This document shows, piece by piece, positions 25,093 through 33,208 of a stretch of 64,000 bases of DNA (within the stretch, counting starts at the first letter, position 1; every line of letters starts with the position of its first letter). A model generated the notes under the pieces. That model did not search any database and was not told the DNA's origin. It saw nothing but the letters and a program-made list of their open reading frames with translations. The DNA is from CAYILR01 sp964364175 (GTDB taxonomy: Bacteria; Bdellovibrionota; UBA1018): contig CAYILR010000003.1 in the NCBI GenBank assembly GCA_964364175.1, positions 1 through 64,000 on the forward strand, given 5' to 3'. A program made the translations under genes and the position numbers.

Positions 25093-26571
25093 ATGAAATG
25101 GACTCAAGCCGTTAAATTCGGCCACATCGGCCTGATCTCGGGACTTCTCAATTATGTTAATAAAGAGGCAGGACGTCTCTACCTCGTAAAAAATCTGGAG
25201 CGAATGCCGGGGCTACCTGCGAAAGCAGCGCAGATATTGGGAATGAAAAACGGAATCGACTTGGGAAGCACACCGATTCCGCCTCTACCTATCGAATGGG
25301 TCAAAACTCAAATTTTGAAGGAATCTCCCCTCCTCTTTCGAGATTTAGATGAGATTTCTCCAGACTCCGTGACAGCTTCTCTTGGACAAGTACATTACGG
25401 AAAACTCAAATCAGGGCAGGAAATTGCGATCAAGGTTCAATTCCCAGGCGTTCGGGAGAGCTTGCACGATCAACTCGATTTGATCCTGGATTCGATGAAT
25501 CGATTTGGTCCCAAAAATAAAATGGCATTTAATCAGGCTGCCTACCACAAATATTTTTATGTTTTTTTTGAAAAAGAATTGAATTACCTTGTTGAAGCAA
25601 AGCAGCAAAAACTCGCTCTAGAGTCATGGTCTGCACATTCCAACGTCATTGTCCCACAGATCTATGAACAATATTCCACGCCGACGGTTCTCGTGCAGAG
25701 TTACGAACCCTCTGAGTCGTTGGAACAGCTCAAACACCGCTCTCCAGATGAAAGAAAAATCATCGCTCGTGATATACTTCGATTTTTTTCATATGGAATA
25801 TTTGAACAGGGCCTGATCCAATCCGATTTTCATGCCGGAAACTGGGGTTATCGCCCCGAAGAGCGTAAGCTGGTTATTTACGACTACGGGGCTCTCCTCA
25901 CGCTGGATCCCCAGCAATCCCTGGCACTTCGTGAGTTTATTGCTCGCCGCGGGGGCAGTGACCATGAATGTGTACGCAATTTACTAAAAATGGGATTCAA
26001 TGAAAAAAAACTAGAACCCATCGGTCCCCGAATCAGCAGTCTCTGTCGAGAGCTCCTGGACCCTATCTTTGGAAATCAGGAATTTGATCCACGTCATTGG
26101 GATATTTCCTCAAAAATCGATTCGACTGTCGGATCGGACAAGTGGATATTTCGTGTGGCCGGCCCGCCCTGGTTTCTTATTTTGATGCGAGGACTGTACG
26201 GAGCATTTCAAGCGGTGTCCGAGCTACAAGTTTCTGTCCCCGTGGCTGATTTTTTTTCAGAAATTTCACTCAACGAAAATCGTCAAGAAAAAAACAGCAC
26301 TGCGACTGCCTCCACCACGGCAACCTATCTTTCCCAATTTCTCAAAATTCGCGTTCTTGAAAACGACCGAGAAATCGTTTACCTCGAAATGCCTGCTCGT
26401 GCGATCGAACAAATGGAAGACCTGCTTTCGGATGATGTCATTGAAAAAATAAAAAGTCAGGGAATTGACATATCTGACATCCAGCAAAAAGCGATTCGTT
26501 CACGAGGAGAGCAACAGATTCTTTTTGAGGCTCATCTTTCACACCGGTCATATCGTGTTTGGCTTGAGTGA
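25093..26571 (+). CDS. ABC1/UbiB-family atypical protein kinase
   Basis: The 492-residue protein has the ABC1 (AarF/UbiB/COQ8) kinase core: a K..Q motif in LPAKAAQILGM, the nucleotide-loop region SLGQVHYGKLKSGQEIAIKVQFPGV split around Lys 114, the catalytic loop QSDFHAGNWG (Asp 245, Asn 250) and the metal-binding YDYG (Asp 264). A C-terminal extension of about 90 residues is not typical. Family members support ubiquinone synthesis or lipid handling and have ATPase or kinase activity. No quinone genes are near; it sits 6 bases after cheR and upstream of a globin, which is unusual. I see no membrane segment at the C-terminus. Confidence 0.88.
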   Translation: MKWTQAVKFGHIGLISGLLNYVNKEAGRLYLVKNLERMPGLPAKAAQILGMKNGIDLGSTPIPPLPIEWVKTQILKESPLLFRDLDEISPDSVTASLGQVHYGKLKSGQEIAIKVQFPGVRESLHDQLDLILDSMNRFGPKNKMAFNQAAYHKYFYVFFEKELNYLVEAKQQKLALESWSAHSNVIVPQIYEQYSTPTVLVQSYEPSESLEQLKHRSPDERKIIARDILRFFSYGIFEQGLIQSDFHAGNWGYRPEERKLVIYDYGALLTLDPQQSLALREFIARRGGSDHECVRNLLKMGFNEKKLEPIGPRISSLCRELLDPIFGNQEFDPRHWDISSKIDSTVGSDKWIFRVAGPPWFLILMRGLYGAFQAVSELQVSVPVADFFSEISLNENRQEKNSTATASTTATYLSQFLKIRVLENDREIVYLEMPARAIEQMEDLLSDDVIEKIKSQGIDISDIQQKAIRSRGEQQILFEAHLSHRSYRVWLE

Positions 26572-26656
26572 CTCTCGTTGTTTTGAAGAGACTTCAGCTG
26601 TTTTAACTCAATTTTCTTCTCGAATCACCGAAATAGTAAAACAGGAGATGACACAT

Positions 26657-27292
26657 ATGCCACTGAACGCAACCCTAATTCGAGAATCATTCGAAGCCCT
26701 CCGTCCCCATGCGGACGAAGTGATGAGCCATTTTTATGAGACGCTATTCAAAAAACGTCCTGCCGCTCGCGGATTGTTTCAGGGCGTTGACATGAATAAA
26801 CAACGCAAAGCATTAGCTGGAAGCCTGTCTCACATCGTCGAATTCCTGGATGACTCTGAGCATCTGCCTGACTACTTAAAAAAAATGGGGACTCGCCACG
26901 CCTCCTACGACGTCAAAGATGAACACTATGATTGGGTGGGCGAAGCACTATTAGCAACATTTGAATACTATTTCGAAGACCAATGGACTGACGAGCTCAA
27001 ATCCCAGTGGATTCAGGCATACACAGTGGTTTCTTCGGTGATGAAAGAAGGGATGCACATGGCCTACGCTTCTAAACCCGTTCCAATTTCCAAACCTGAA
27101 CCTAAAAAAGACGCACCCTTGGAGGAGATCGCCAGAAATTTAGCACAGGAATTATTTAAAATGGCTCTCGAAGATGAAGTCAACGGCGCTACGCTCAACC
27201 TCGCTAGAGAAAAAATAAGAGCCATTCTAAAAACCATCCTCGAAGAAGAGGCCGGAAACGTTCTAGCATCCTTCAAAAGAAAAGCGGCCTAA
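26657..27292 (+). CDS. single-domain globin with C-terminal helical extension
   Basis: Residues 1-135 match bacterial hemoglobins of the flavohemoglobin/Vgb type. HFYETLFKKRP includes the likely B10 Tyr 27; LF at 40-41 is the CD1 Phe position; Gln 49 sits near E7; GTRHASYDV supplies the proximal His 81; and the E/F/H helices look intact. There is no reductase domain. After a Pro-rich linker (about 138-155) comes a charged helical tail. ATG 26657 is chosen because AGGAG is 9 bases upstream; the frame is open to 26465. Heme ligation of O2 or NO is known for the family. A sensory role is inferred from its place between chemotaxis genes. Confidence 0.88.
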   Translation: MPLNATLIRESFEALRPHADEVMSHFYETLFKKRPAARGLFQGVDMNKQRKALAGSLSHIVEFLDDSEHLPDYLKKMGTRHASYDVKDEHYDWVGEALLATFEYYFEDQWTDELKSQWIQAYTVVSSVMKEGMHMAYASKPVPISKPEPKKDAPLEEIARNLAQELFKMALEDEVNGATLNLAREKIRAILKTILEEEAGNVLASFKRKAA

Positions 27293-27298
27293 TTCAGC

Positions 27299-27790
27299 GT
27301 GGCAAAGGTCGACACAGCGTTTATCAAACCATTTGTTGAAGGCACCAAAGAAACGCTCAAAACGCTCTGCGAGTTCACGGCAGTGCCGGGAAAGCCCTTT
27401 CTCAAAAAAAACAGCCCTCCTCCTAACGTGGATATCGCTGGAGTCATCGGCCTTGCCTCAAAAACATTCTCGGGATCCATCACTATCGCCTTCCCTGAGC
27501 AAGTTTTCGTCAAGATCATGAGTAAAATGCTTGGAGAAAATTACACTGAAATTAATAAAGAAATTGAGGATGGTGCGGCAGAGCTGCTAAATATCATCTT
27601 TGGCCACGGAAAACGCGTCCTCAATGCCACTGGGCATCAAATCGAAAAAGCAATCCCTACCATCGTGCGCGGGAAGTCACTTCAACTGACCAGCATGACC
27701 AAAGCTGAAGTCGTGGTATTGCCCTTTGAAATCGAAGTCGGTATATTTTACATAGAAGTAGCAATTGATGAAGGAGTTAAATCTGAATAA
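27299..27790 (+). CDS. cheX: CheX-family CheY-P phosphatase
   Basis: CheX, CheC and FliY dephosphorylate CheY-P. The 163-residue protein has the CheX fold with the catalytic ExxN pair at Glu 95 and Asn 98 (GAAELLNIIFGHGK), plus FSGSITIAFPE and a VVLPFEIEVG ending. The start is GTG, 6 bases after the globin stop. A paralogue fused to a STAS domain is encoded convergently at 29602-30423. It would end the signal of one or both CheY proteins in this operon. Confidence 0.93.
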   Translation: MAKVDTAFIKPFVEGTKETLKTLCEFTAVPGKPFLKKNSPPPNVDIAGVIGLASKTFSGSITIAFPEQVFVKIMSKMLGENYTEINKEIEDGAAELLNIIFGHGKRVLNATGHQIEKAIPTIVRGKSLQLTSMTKAEVVVLPFEIEVGIFYIEVAIDEGVKSE

Positions 27791-27822
27791 ACTTAATCTG
27801 AATAATAAAAGATGGAGCATGC

Positions 27823-28221
27823 ATGTTTGATCTCAAAAGCAAAGTTTTGATTGTGGATGATATGTTGACGATGAGAAAACTAGTCACCAAAGCTTGCAAA
27901 GAAATCGGTTTTACTGATTTTACCGAGGCGGCCGATGGAAAACTGGCTTGGGAGGTCATCAACGCTGCTAATCCACCCATCGAGTTGATTATCTCCGACT
28001 GGAACATGCCCAATTGCTCGGGGCTGGATCTGCTCAAACGAGTACGAGGAGACAGCCGATTCAAGCACCTTCCCTTTGTTCTCGTGACAGCCGAGGCAGA
28101 AAAAACGCAGGTTGTGGAAGCTGTCAAGGCTGGCGTAAGCAACTACGTGGTGAAGCCCTTTACTCCCGCACAGCTGACAGAAAAACTCGAGGCTGCTCAC
28201 AAAAAGATTACTGGCGCCTAA
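27823..28221 (+). CDS. cheY: CheY-like single-domain response regulator
   Basis: The 132-residue receiver has DD at 12-13, phospho-acceptor Asp 59 (ISDWNMPNCSG), the switch Thr (VTAEAE) and Lys (VVKPFT). Motifs such as LIVDDMLTMRKLV make it close to classical flagellar-switch CheY proteins. GGAG lies a few bases before the ATG. It directly follows cheX, the expected phosphatase, and precedes the HD-GYP gene. Confidence 0.95.
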   Translation: MFDLKSKVLIVDDMLTMRKLVTKACKEIGFTDFTEAADGKLAWEVINAANPPIELIISDWNMPNCSGLDLLKRVRGDSRFKHLPFVLVTAEAEKTQVVEAVKAGVSNYVVKPFTPAQLTEKLEAAHKKITGA

Positions 28222-28242
28222 ACCCAGTTGATTTAAAAAAAA

Positions 28243-29592
28243 ATGGATAATGCACTTTCAATTCTCACGATAGGGCTCGATCAGGAACAGAAGGTGATGC
28301 TCCAAGCAAACCACCCTGAGCTTAAAATTTTTGATGTCCCAGTTTATTCGGAGTTTGAGAAACTGCTGGAGAACACTCCCGATACAAAATTCATTTTTGT
28401 ATCTTGCGGGCCCGGGATTGCGGAGCTGCCTTCCATGGAAATTGCGCAAGCCGTTCGGTCGATGTACGCTGACAGCTCAATTTTTTTCGTAACATCAAAA
28501 AAAGAAGGATTTGATAGAAAACTCCTCATCAAAAATGGATTCACGGACGCCTTTTTGATGCCTCTTGATTCTGGACTGTTTAAAGAAACAGTCGTCGATC
28601 AGATTCGAAAAAACGATCCCAAGGGCCCTAAGATTTATAAACCAGTTAAATTGATCGATATTCAGCCCGGAGCCAAACTTGATTTTGATTTATCGATCTA
28701 CATGCCCATGAACAAGAAATACATCAAATACTCCGGGGCTGGTGACCCTGTCGATCAAGAAAGAGTCGAAAAACTCCAAAAACACAAAATCAACTCGGTA
28801 TATGTAGAAAAATCAGAACTTCCTAAATTCTACGAGTATTCAGCGAATCGCCTCGCGGAGTTGGGAAAACCCAGCACCGCGATCAGCGAAACAGAGCGCA
28901 AGGACAGGCTCCAATCGGCTGTCCGCGAATTATTCGTCGGTATTTTCAATGACACCACCAAGGATTCCAATTTCGGCAGCGGTAAAGAAATCATGAATCA
29001 GTCACAAGAGATTGTTTCGAAATACATTCTCAATAACAATCCTGGCGACTGGTACTCCAAGCTCTCTCAGGCTGTCGGTGAGAGCGGCGATACGTATTCT
29101 CACTCCTCCCGAGTTTCCTCATTTGCTGCCCTTTTTTCGATTGGCCTTCAAATCAGCAAACCCGAGATCATGGCCATTGCTGGAATGTTTCACGATCTGG
29201 GCCTCAGCGATGTCCCTGATTCGATTTTGAGCAAACCCGAAGATCAGTGGACGGCTGATGAGAGAACGCTTTATCAACTTCATCCGGAAGCCTCGATCAA
29301 TGTGATCAAGGCTCGCAAACTCATCGTTCCAGAAATCGTGATGAGAGCGATTCTTCAACACCATGAACGATTCGATGGAACTGGGTATCCGAAAGGCCTC
29401 CCAGGACCTCGGATTATCGAAGAGGCTCAGCTCCTAGGCATGGCTGATCAATTTGATTATCTCACCCGAGTTCAAGAAGGAAAACCTACGCTGACACCTT
29501 TGCAAGCACTTCAGCAAATGCAAAACCAATCCCAGTTTGATCCTGCTCTGCTTCGCAAAGTGCGGGCACTTTTTCCCAAAGAAGATGCCTAA
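28243..29592 (+). CDS. HD-GYP domain protein (probable c-di-GMP phosphodiesterase)
   Basis: Residues 270-449 form an HD-GYP domain: His 287 (YSHSSR), HD 317-318 (MFHDLGLSD), HHE around 373-375 (LQHHERFDGTGYPKG) with GYP 381-383. That suggests cleavage of cyclic di-GMP. The first 125 or so residues look like a degenerate receiver fold with no clear phospho-Asp. A middle region (135-200) resembles beta-rich input segments seen in other HD-GYP proteins. It is the last gene of the chemotaxis operon and ends 9 bases from the convergent STAS-CheX gene. Confidence 0.9.
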   Translation: MDNALSILTIGLDQEQKVMLQANHPELKIFDVPVYSEFEKLLENTPDTKFIFVSCGPGIAELPSMEIAQAVRSMYADSSIFFVTSKKEGFDRKLLIKNGFTDAFLMPLDSGLFKETVVDQIRKNDPKGPKIYKPVKLIDIQPGAKLDFDLSIYMPMNKKYIKYSGAGDPVDQERVEKLQKHKINSVYVEKSELPKFYEYSANRLAELGKPSTAISETERKDRLQSAVRELFVGIFNDTTKDSNFGSGKEIMNQSQEIVSKYILNNNPGDWYSKLSQAVGESGDTYSHSSRVSSFAALFSIGLQISKPEIMAIAGMFHDLGLSDVPDSILSKPEDQWTADERTLYQLHPEASINVIKARKLIVPEIVMRAILQHHERFDGTGYPKGLPGPRIIEEAQLLGMADQFDYLTRVQEGKPTLTPLQALQQMQNQSQFDPALLRKVRALFPKEDA

Positions 29593-29601
29593 GAGCCTAC
29601 C

Positions 29602-30423
29602 CTAAGTGAAAACCACTTCCATGAAAAACATGCCAACCTTAGTCTCGAAAGGTAAAACAACAGTTGTTCCAGTATTCGAGTTACTGATTCTTAGCTTCTC
29701 ACCCGTGAGAACCGTCGGGATTGCTTTTTGAATCGTATATCCCTTTTGGTTGTTGAGGTTAGCTTTGGCTAGTCCAAAGATAATATTCAACAACTCGCCA
29801 GCTCCATCCTCAATATCCTTGGTGATCTCAGTCGCTTTCTCTCCGAGCATGTTATTGTAGATGTCTAGAAAAACAGCCTGAGGAAAACAAAGCGCAATCG
29901 AACCCGTGAAATCTTCGCTAACTAAACTGATAATCGCCGCAATCATGACCCCGGTATCATAGGGTTCTTTTTTAACGAATGGAGTCTTCGCGGTAACTGG
30001 CGTCGACGCCTGAACACGCAAAGCCACTTGGACAGCCCCGACAAATGGAGAAATAAACTCAGGGTTGACCCGACCAACCATTTTTATCCCCGCTTTTTTT
30101 TGCGCTACATGAATACTCGGGCAAGGGGTAAAAATCGCGTCTAAACCGTCATCCTGAATCTGCTGCAAAATTTCTGGCGACATGTTGATGGAACAGACCG
30201 TTTTTTGAGCCGCAGTGACTGCTCTTTTAAAAAGAATAATGGGCTTGTACGCTGCATTCGCGAGAGTTTTGACCTCCTTAAAGTCAAAGAGGTGCAATGT
30301 AGCATCCGAAGAAAGCCATTCTGTGCTGAGAATAGTGAGTTGCTTCGCGGCGGTTGCATCCATGGCCTCAGGGCATGTAATGAAGTTGACTTCCTTTTTT
30401 TTCTCACTGGTAAAAGCTGCCAT
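29602..30423 (-). CDS. STAS-CheX fusion protein
   Basis: The 273-residue protein has an N-terminal STAS-like domain (about 10-105: ITCPEAMDATAAKQL, LHLFDFKEVKTLANAA, CSINMSPEILQQI). A CheX domain (about 112-273) retains the catalytic pair Glu 210 and Asn 213 (GAGELLNIIFGLAK). The CheX part is clearly paralogous to the 27299-27790 product (shared IEKAIPT/IQKAIPT and VVLPFE...VG motifs). STAS domains usually mediate regulated protein contacts. GAGGAGAGAG lies upstream of the ATG. It is convergent to the chemotaxis operon and probably acts on the same CheY pool. Confidence 0.85.
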   Translation of the reverse strand: MAAFTSEKKKEVNFITCPEAMDATAAKQLTILSTEWLSSDATLHLFDFKEVKTLANAAYKPIILFKRAVTAAQKTVCSINMSPEILQQIQDDGLDAIFTPCPSIHVAQKKAGIKMVGRVNPEFISPFVGAVQVALRVQASTPVTAKTPFVKKEPYDTGVMIAAIISLVSEDFTGSIALCFPQAVFLDIYNNMLGEKATEITKDIEDGAGELLNIIFGLAKANLNNQKGYTIQKAIPTVLTGEKLRISNSNTGTTVVLPFETKVGMFFMEVVFT

Positions 30424-30468
30424 ATTTTTTTCTCTCTCCTCTTGCTAACTAAAGCTTCTTTAAATTTC

Positions 30469-31131
30469 TTAGTATTGCATCTCAGGGACATTCCCACTCG
30501 GCGGAATGATCAGGCGTCCCAACGTAGCTTTCCGGATCTCCTCCACACTAACACCCGGAGCACGTTCGAGGAGCAAAAATCCTTCTCCCGGGCGAATTTC
30601 CAGGACTGCCAGCTCAGTCACGACCTTTTTCACAACACCCACACCCGTCAATGGCAGCGAGCACTTCGGCAAAACCTTGCTAGATCCATCTTTGGCCACA
30701 TGCTGCATAGCTACAATGACATTTTTTGCGCCTGCAACCAGGTCCATCGCACCGCCCATGCCTTTGACGACTTTGCCAGGAATCATCCAGTTGGCAAGGC
30801 TGCCTGTCTCATCGACTTCCATAGCACCCAGCACTGTCAAATCCACATGCCCTCCACGAATCATGGCGAATGAATCTGCACTGGAGAAAAATGATGCCCC
30901 CGGGAGTACTGTGACCGTTTCTTTCCCAGCATTGATGAGGTCTGAATCGACTTCGGACTCGCTAGGAAAAGGCCCGATCCCCAGCAAGCCATTTTCACTC
31001 TGCAAAATCACCGTCATCCCATCGGGAATATAGTTGGCGACCAACGTAGGAATACCGATCCCGAGATTCACATAATATCCGTCTTTGAGTTCCTGGGCGA
31101 TTCGCTGGGCGATTTGTTCACGGGTCAACAT
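30469..31131 (-). CDS. scoB: 3-oxoacid CoA-transferase subunit B
   Basis: Beta subunit of succinyl-CoA (or acetate/acyl-CoA):3-oxoacid CoA-transferase, which activates acetoacetate to acetoacetyl-CoA. The catalytic Glu lies in QSENGLLG, and GGHVDLTVLGAMEVD and ARG-type C-terminal motifs are present. ATG 31131 follows AAAGGGGGG and overlaps the scoA stop; a TTG at 31134 is less likely. It forms an operon with scoA and a thiolase. Confidence 0.94.
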   Translation of the reverse strand: MLTREQIAQRIAQELKDGYYVNLGIGIPTLVANYIPDGMTVILQSENGLLGIGPFPSESEVDSDLINAGKETVTVLPGASFFSSADSFAMIRGGHVDLTVLGAMEVDETGSLANWMIPGKVVKGMGGAMDLVAGAKNVIVAMQHVAKDGSSKVLPKCSLPLTGVGVVKKVVTELAVLEIRPGEGFLLLERAPGVSVEEIRKATLGRLIIPPSGNVPEMQY

Positions 31132-31838
31132 CAAGAACCCCCCTTTTGCACAGTGCGTTTTTCAATTCTCTTTTGATAATCGCGACCCTGGAAAATTCGC
31201 TTCACATAAATTCCAGGGATGTGCACTTGATCTGGATCAATCGAACCCACGGGTACAATCTCCTCGACCTCAGCAATCGTGATTTTTCCAGCCACTGCTA
31301 CCATGGGATTGAAGTTGCGAGCGGTCCTGCGAAATACGAGGTTTCCGTGAGCGTCGCCTCTCCAAGCTTTGACCAGTGCAAAATCAGGGCGGAGTGCTCG
31401 CTCCAGAACGTACTTGCGGCCGTCGAACTCGCGGACTTCCTTGCCATCCGCAACGATCGTGCCCACACCCGTAGGGGTGAAAAAAGCAGGGATCCCAGCT
31501 CCACCCGCACGCAGGCGCTCGGCCAAGGTCCCCTGAGGATTCAATTCCACCTGCAGTTCGCCAGAAAGAACGAGCGATTCGAAAAGTTTGTTCTCTCCGA
31601 CATAACTCGAAATCATTTTTTTGACCTGGCGTTTTTGGAGCATCAGACCAATTCCGAAATCATCCACTCCCGCGTTGTTGGAGATGCAGGTGAGGTCCTT
31701 GATCCCTTTTTCGACAAGAGCCGCGATGCAATTCTCCGGGATTCCACAGAGCCCAAACCCGCCCAGCGCCAACACAGCCCCGTCAGGAATATCTAGCGTG
31801 GCTTCGCGGGCATCTTTGACTACTTTATTTAAACCCAT
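31131..31838 (-). CDS. scoA: 3-oxoacid CoA-transferase subunit A
   Basis: Alpha subunit of the same enzyme, 235 residues. Typical features are the CoA-binding GGFGLCGIPENCI, ISNNAGVDDFGIGLML, RAGGAGIPAFFTPTGVGT and the EVEEIVPVGSIDPDQVHIPGIYV C-terminal stretch. It is translated just ahead of scoB (overlapping stop and start) and 19 bases after the thiolase stop, so the three enzymes form one acetoacetate unit. Confidence 0.95.
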   Translation of the reverse strand: MGLNKVVKDAREATLDIPDGAVLALGGFGLCGIPENCIAALVEKGIKDLTCISNNAGVDDFGIGLMLQKRQVKKMISSYVGENKLFESLVLSGELQVELNPQGTLAERLRAGGAGIPAFFTPTGVGTIVADGKEVREFDGRKYVLERALRPDFALVKAWRGDAHGNLVFRRTARNFNPMVAVAGKITIAEVEEIVPVGSIDPDQVHIPGIYVKRIFQGRDYQKRIEKRTVQKGGS

Positions 31839-31856
31839 TTTATTTAAACTCCCGCT

Positions 31857-33044
31857 TCAGAGCATTTCGACGCAGATCGCAGTGCCTTCGCCGCCGCCAA
31901 TGCAAATTCCTGCCAGGCCGCGTTTCTTGCCCGTGGCCTGAAGAGCAGAAATCAAAGTCACCACAATCCTCGCGCCGCTCGAACCAATCGGATGCCCAAG
32001 CGAAATTGCCCCACCCCAGATATTCAACTTGGACTCGGGAATCTGCAGCTCTTTTTGCGCAGCCAATGCCACCACTGCAAATGCTTCGTTGACCTCAAAT
32101 AAATCGACCGAGCTGACTTCCCAGTTCGCTTTCTTCAGCGCACGCCTCATGGCTTCGGCAGGAGCAGTCGTAAACCACTCAGGCGCTTGCGCGTTGGTGC
32201 CGCACGAAACAATTCTCGCCAAAGGCTTCACGCCACTCTCGCGGGCTTTGTCGGCTGACATCAATACAAGAGCAGAGGCACCGTCATTCAAAGTAGAAGC
32301 GTTGGCCGCCGTGACGCTGCCATTTTTGTCGAATACGGGCTTGAGGCCAGGCATTTTTTCAAATTGAGCTTTCCCTGGTCCTTCGTCCGTATCGATTTTG
32401 GTGATTTCGCCTTTTTTTCCGGGGATCTCGACGGGCGCAATTTCGCCCGCAAATTTGCCAGACTTCTGAGCTTCTTGCGCACGCTTGAAGCTCTGGATTG
32501 CAAAACGATCTTGTTCCTCTCGCGTGAATGTTTTTTCTCGAGCGCAGAGCTCAGCGCAATTACCCATGTGTTGGTTATTGTAGGGATCCCAAAGGCCATC
32601 CAAAATCATGGAGTCAATCGCCTGCTGGTGTCCCATCCGGAACCCATTGCGTGCCGTGGGCAACAGATACGGAGCATTACTCATGCTCTCCATCCCGCCA
32701 GCCACGACGACTTCGCTATCACCCAACAAAATACTTTGCGTCCCCAGCATGATGGCCTTCATCCCGCTTCCACAAACTTTATTGATCGTGAGCGCTGGGA
32801 CCTGATTCGGAATCCCCGCATAGATTGCCGCCTGCCGGGCCGGGGCTTGCCCCACTCCGCCGGTCAGTACATTTCCCATGATGACTTCTGAAACTTGGTT
32901 GGGTTGAATTCCAGCGCGCTCGATCGCAGCCTTGATCGCAACTGCACCTAAGCGCGGCACTGGCAAACTGGACAAGCTGCCCTGGAAACTTCCGATGGGG
33001 GTTCTGGCTACTCCGGCAATGACGACATCGCGTGACATGCTCAT
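31857..33044 (-). CDS. atoB: acetyl-CoA acetyltransferase (thiolase)
   Basis: Thiolase interconverts acetoacetyl-CoA and two acetyl-CoA. The 395-residue product has the nucleophilic Cys 91 (NKVCGSGMKAI), His 351 (SLGHPIGSSGAR) and Cys 381 (CIGGGEGTA), so it is complete. The frame is open to 33137, but ATG 33044 (or 33038) begins the conserved SRDVVIAGVARTPIG segment and gives the normal length. It heads the operon with scoA and scoB, consistent with growth on acetoacetate or with polyhydroxybutyrate and ketogenic amino-acid breakdown. Confidence 0.94.
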   Translation of the reverse strand: MSMSRDVVIAGVARTPIGSFQGSLSSLPVPRLGAVAIKAAIERAGIQPNQVSEVIMGNVLTGGVGQAPARQAAIYAGIPNQVPALTINKVCGSGMKAIMLGTQSILLGDSEVVVAGGMESMSNAPYLLPTARNGFRMGHQQAIDSMILDGLWDPYNNQHMGNCAELCAREKTFTREEQDRFAIQSFKRAQEAQKSGKFAGEIAPVEIPGKKGEITKIDTDEGPGKAQFEKMPGLKPVFDKNGSVTAANASTLNDGASALVLMSADKARESGVKPLARIVSCGTNAQAPEWFTTAPAEAMRRALKKANWEVSSVDLFEVNEAFAVVALAAQKELQIPESKLNIWGGAISLGHPIGSSGARIVVTLISALQATGKKRGLAGICIGGGEGTAICVEML

Positions 33045-33208
33045 AGTCTTATTCCGAGAGTCGCTGTTGCTCAAGGTTCTTTTGAAATATGCGACTGCCT
33101 GAGCCCGGGTCATCCCCCCAAGCCAGCGCAAAAACATAATAGAGTATCGCCAATACCAGCCCCATCCTCAGGTATCTCGCCATAAGATATGGGTCTACTT
33201 CATTAAAT

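Noticed and set aside
30205..31796. Long plus-strand frames opposite STAS-CheX and the CoA-transferase subunits
   Set aside because: The minus-strand genes have unmistakable family motifs and operon structure; the plus-strand frames are Cys/His/Phe-rich translations without recognisable features.
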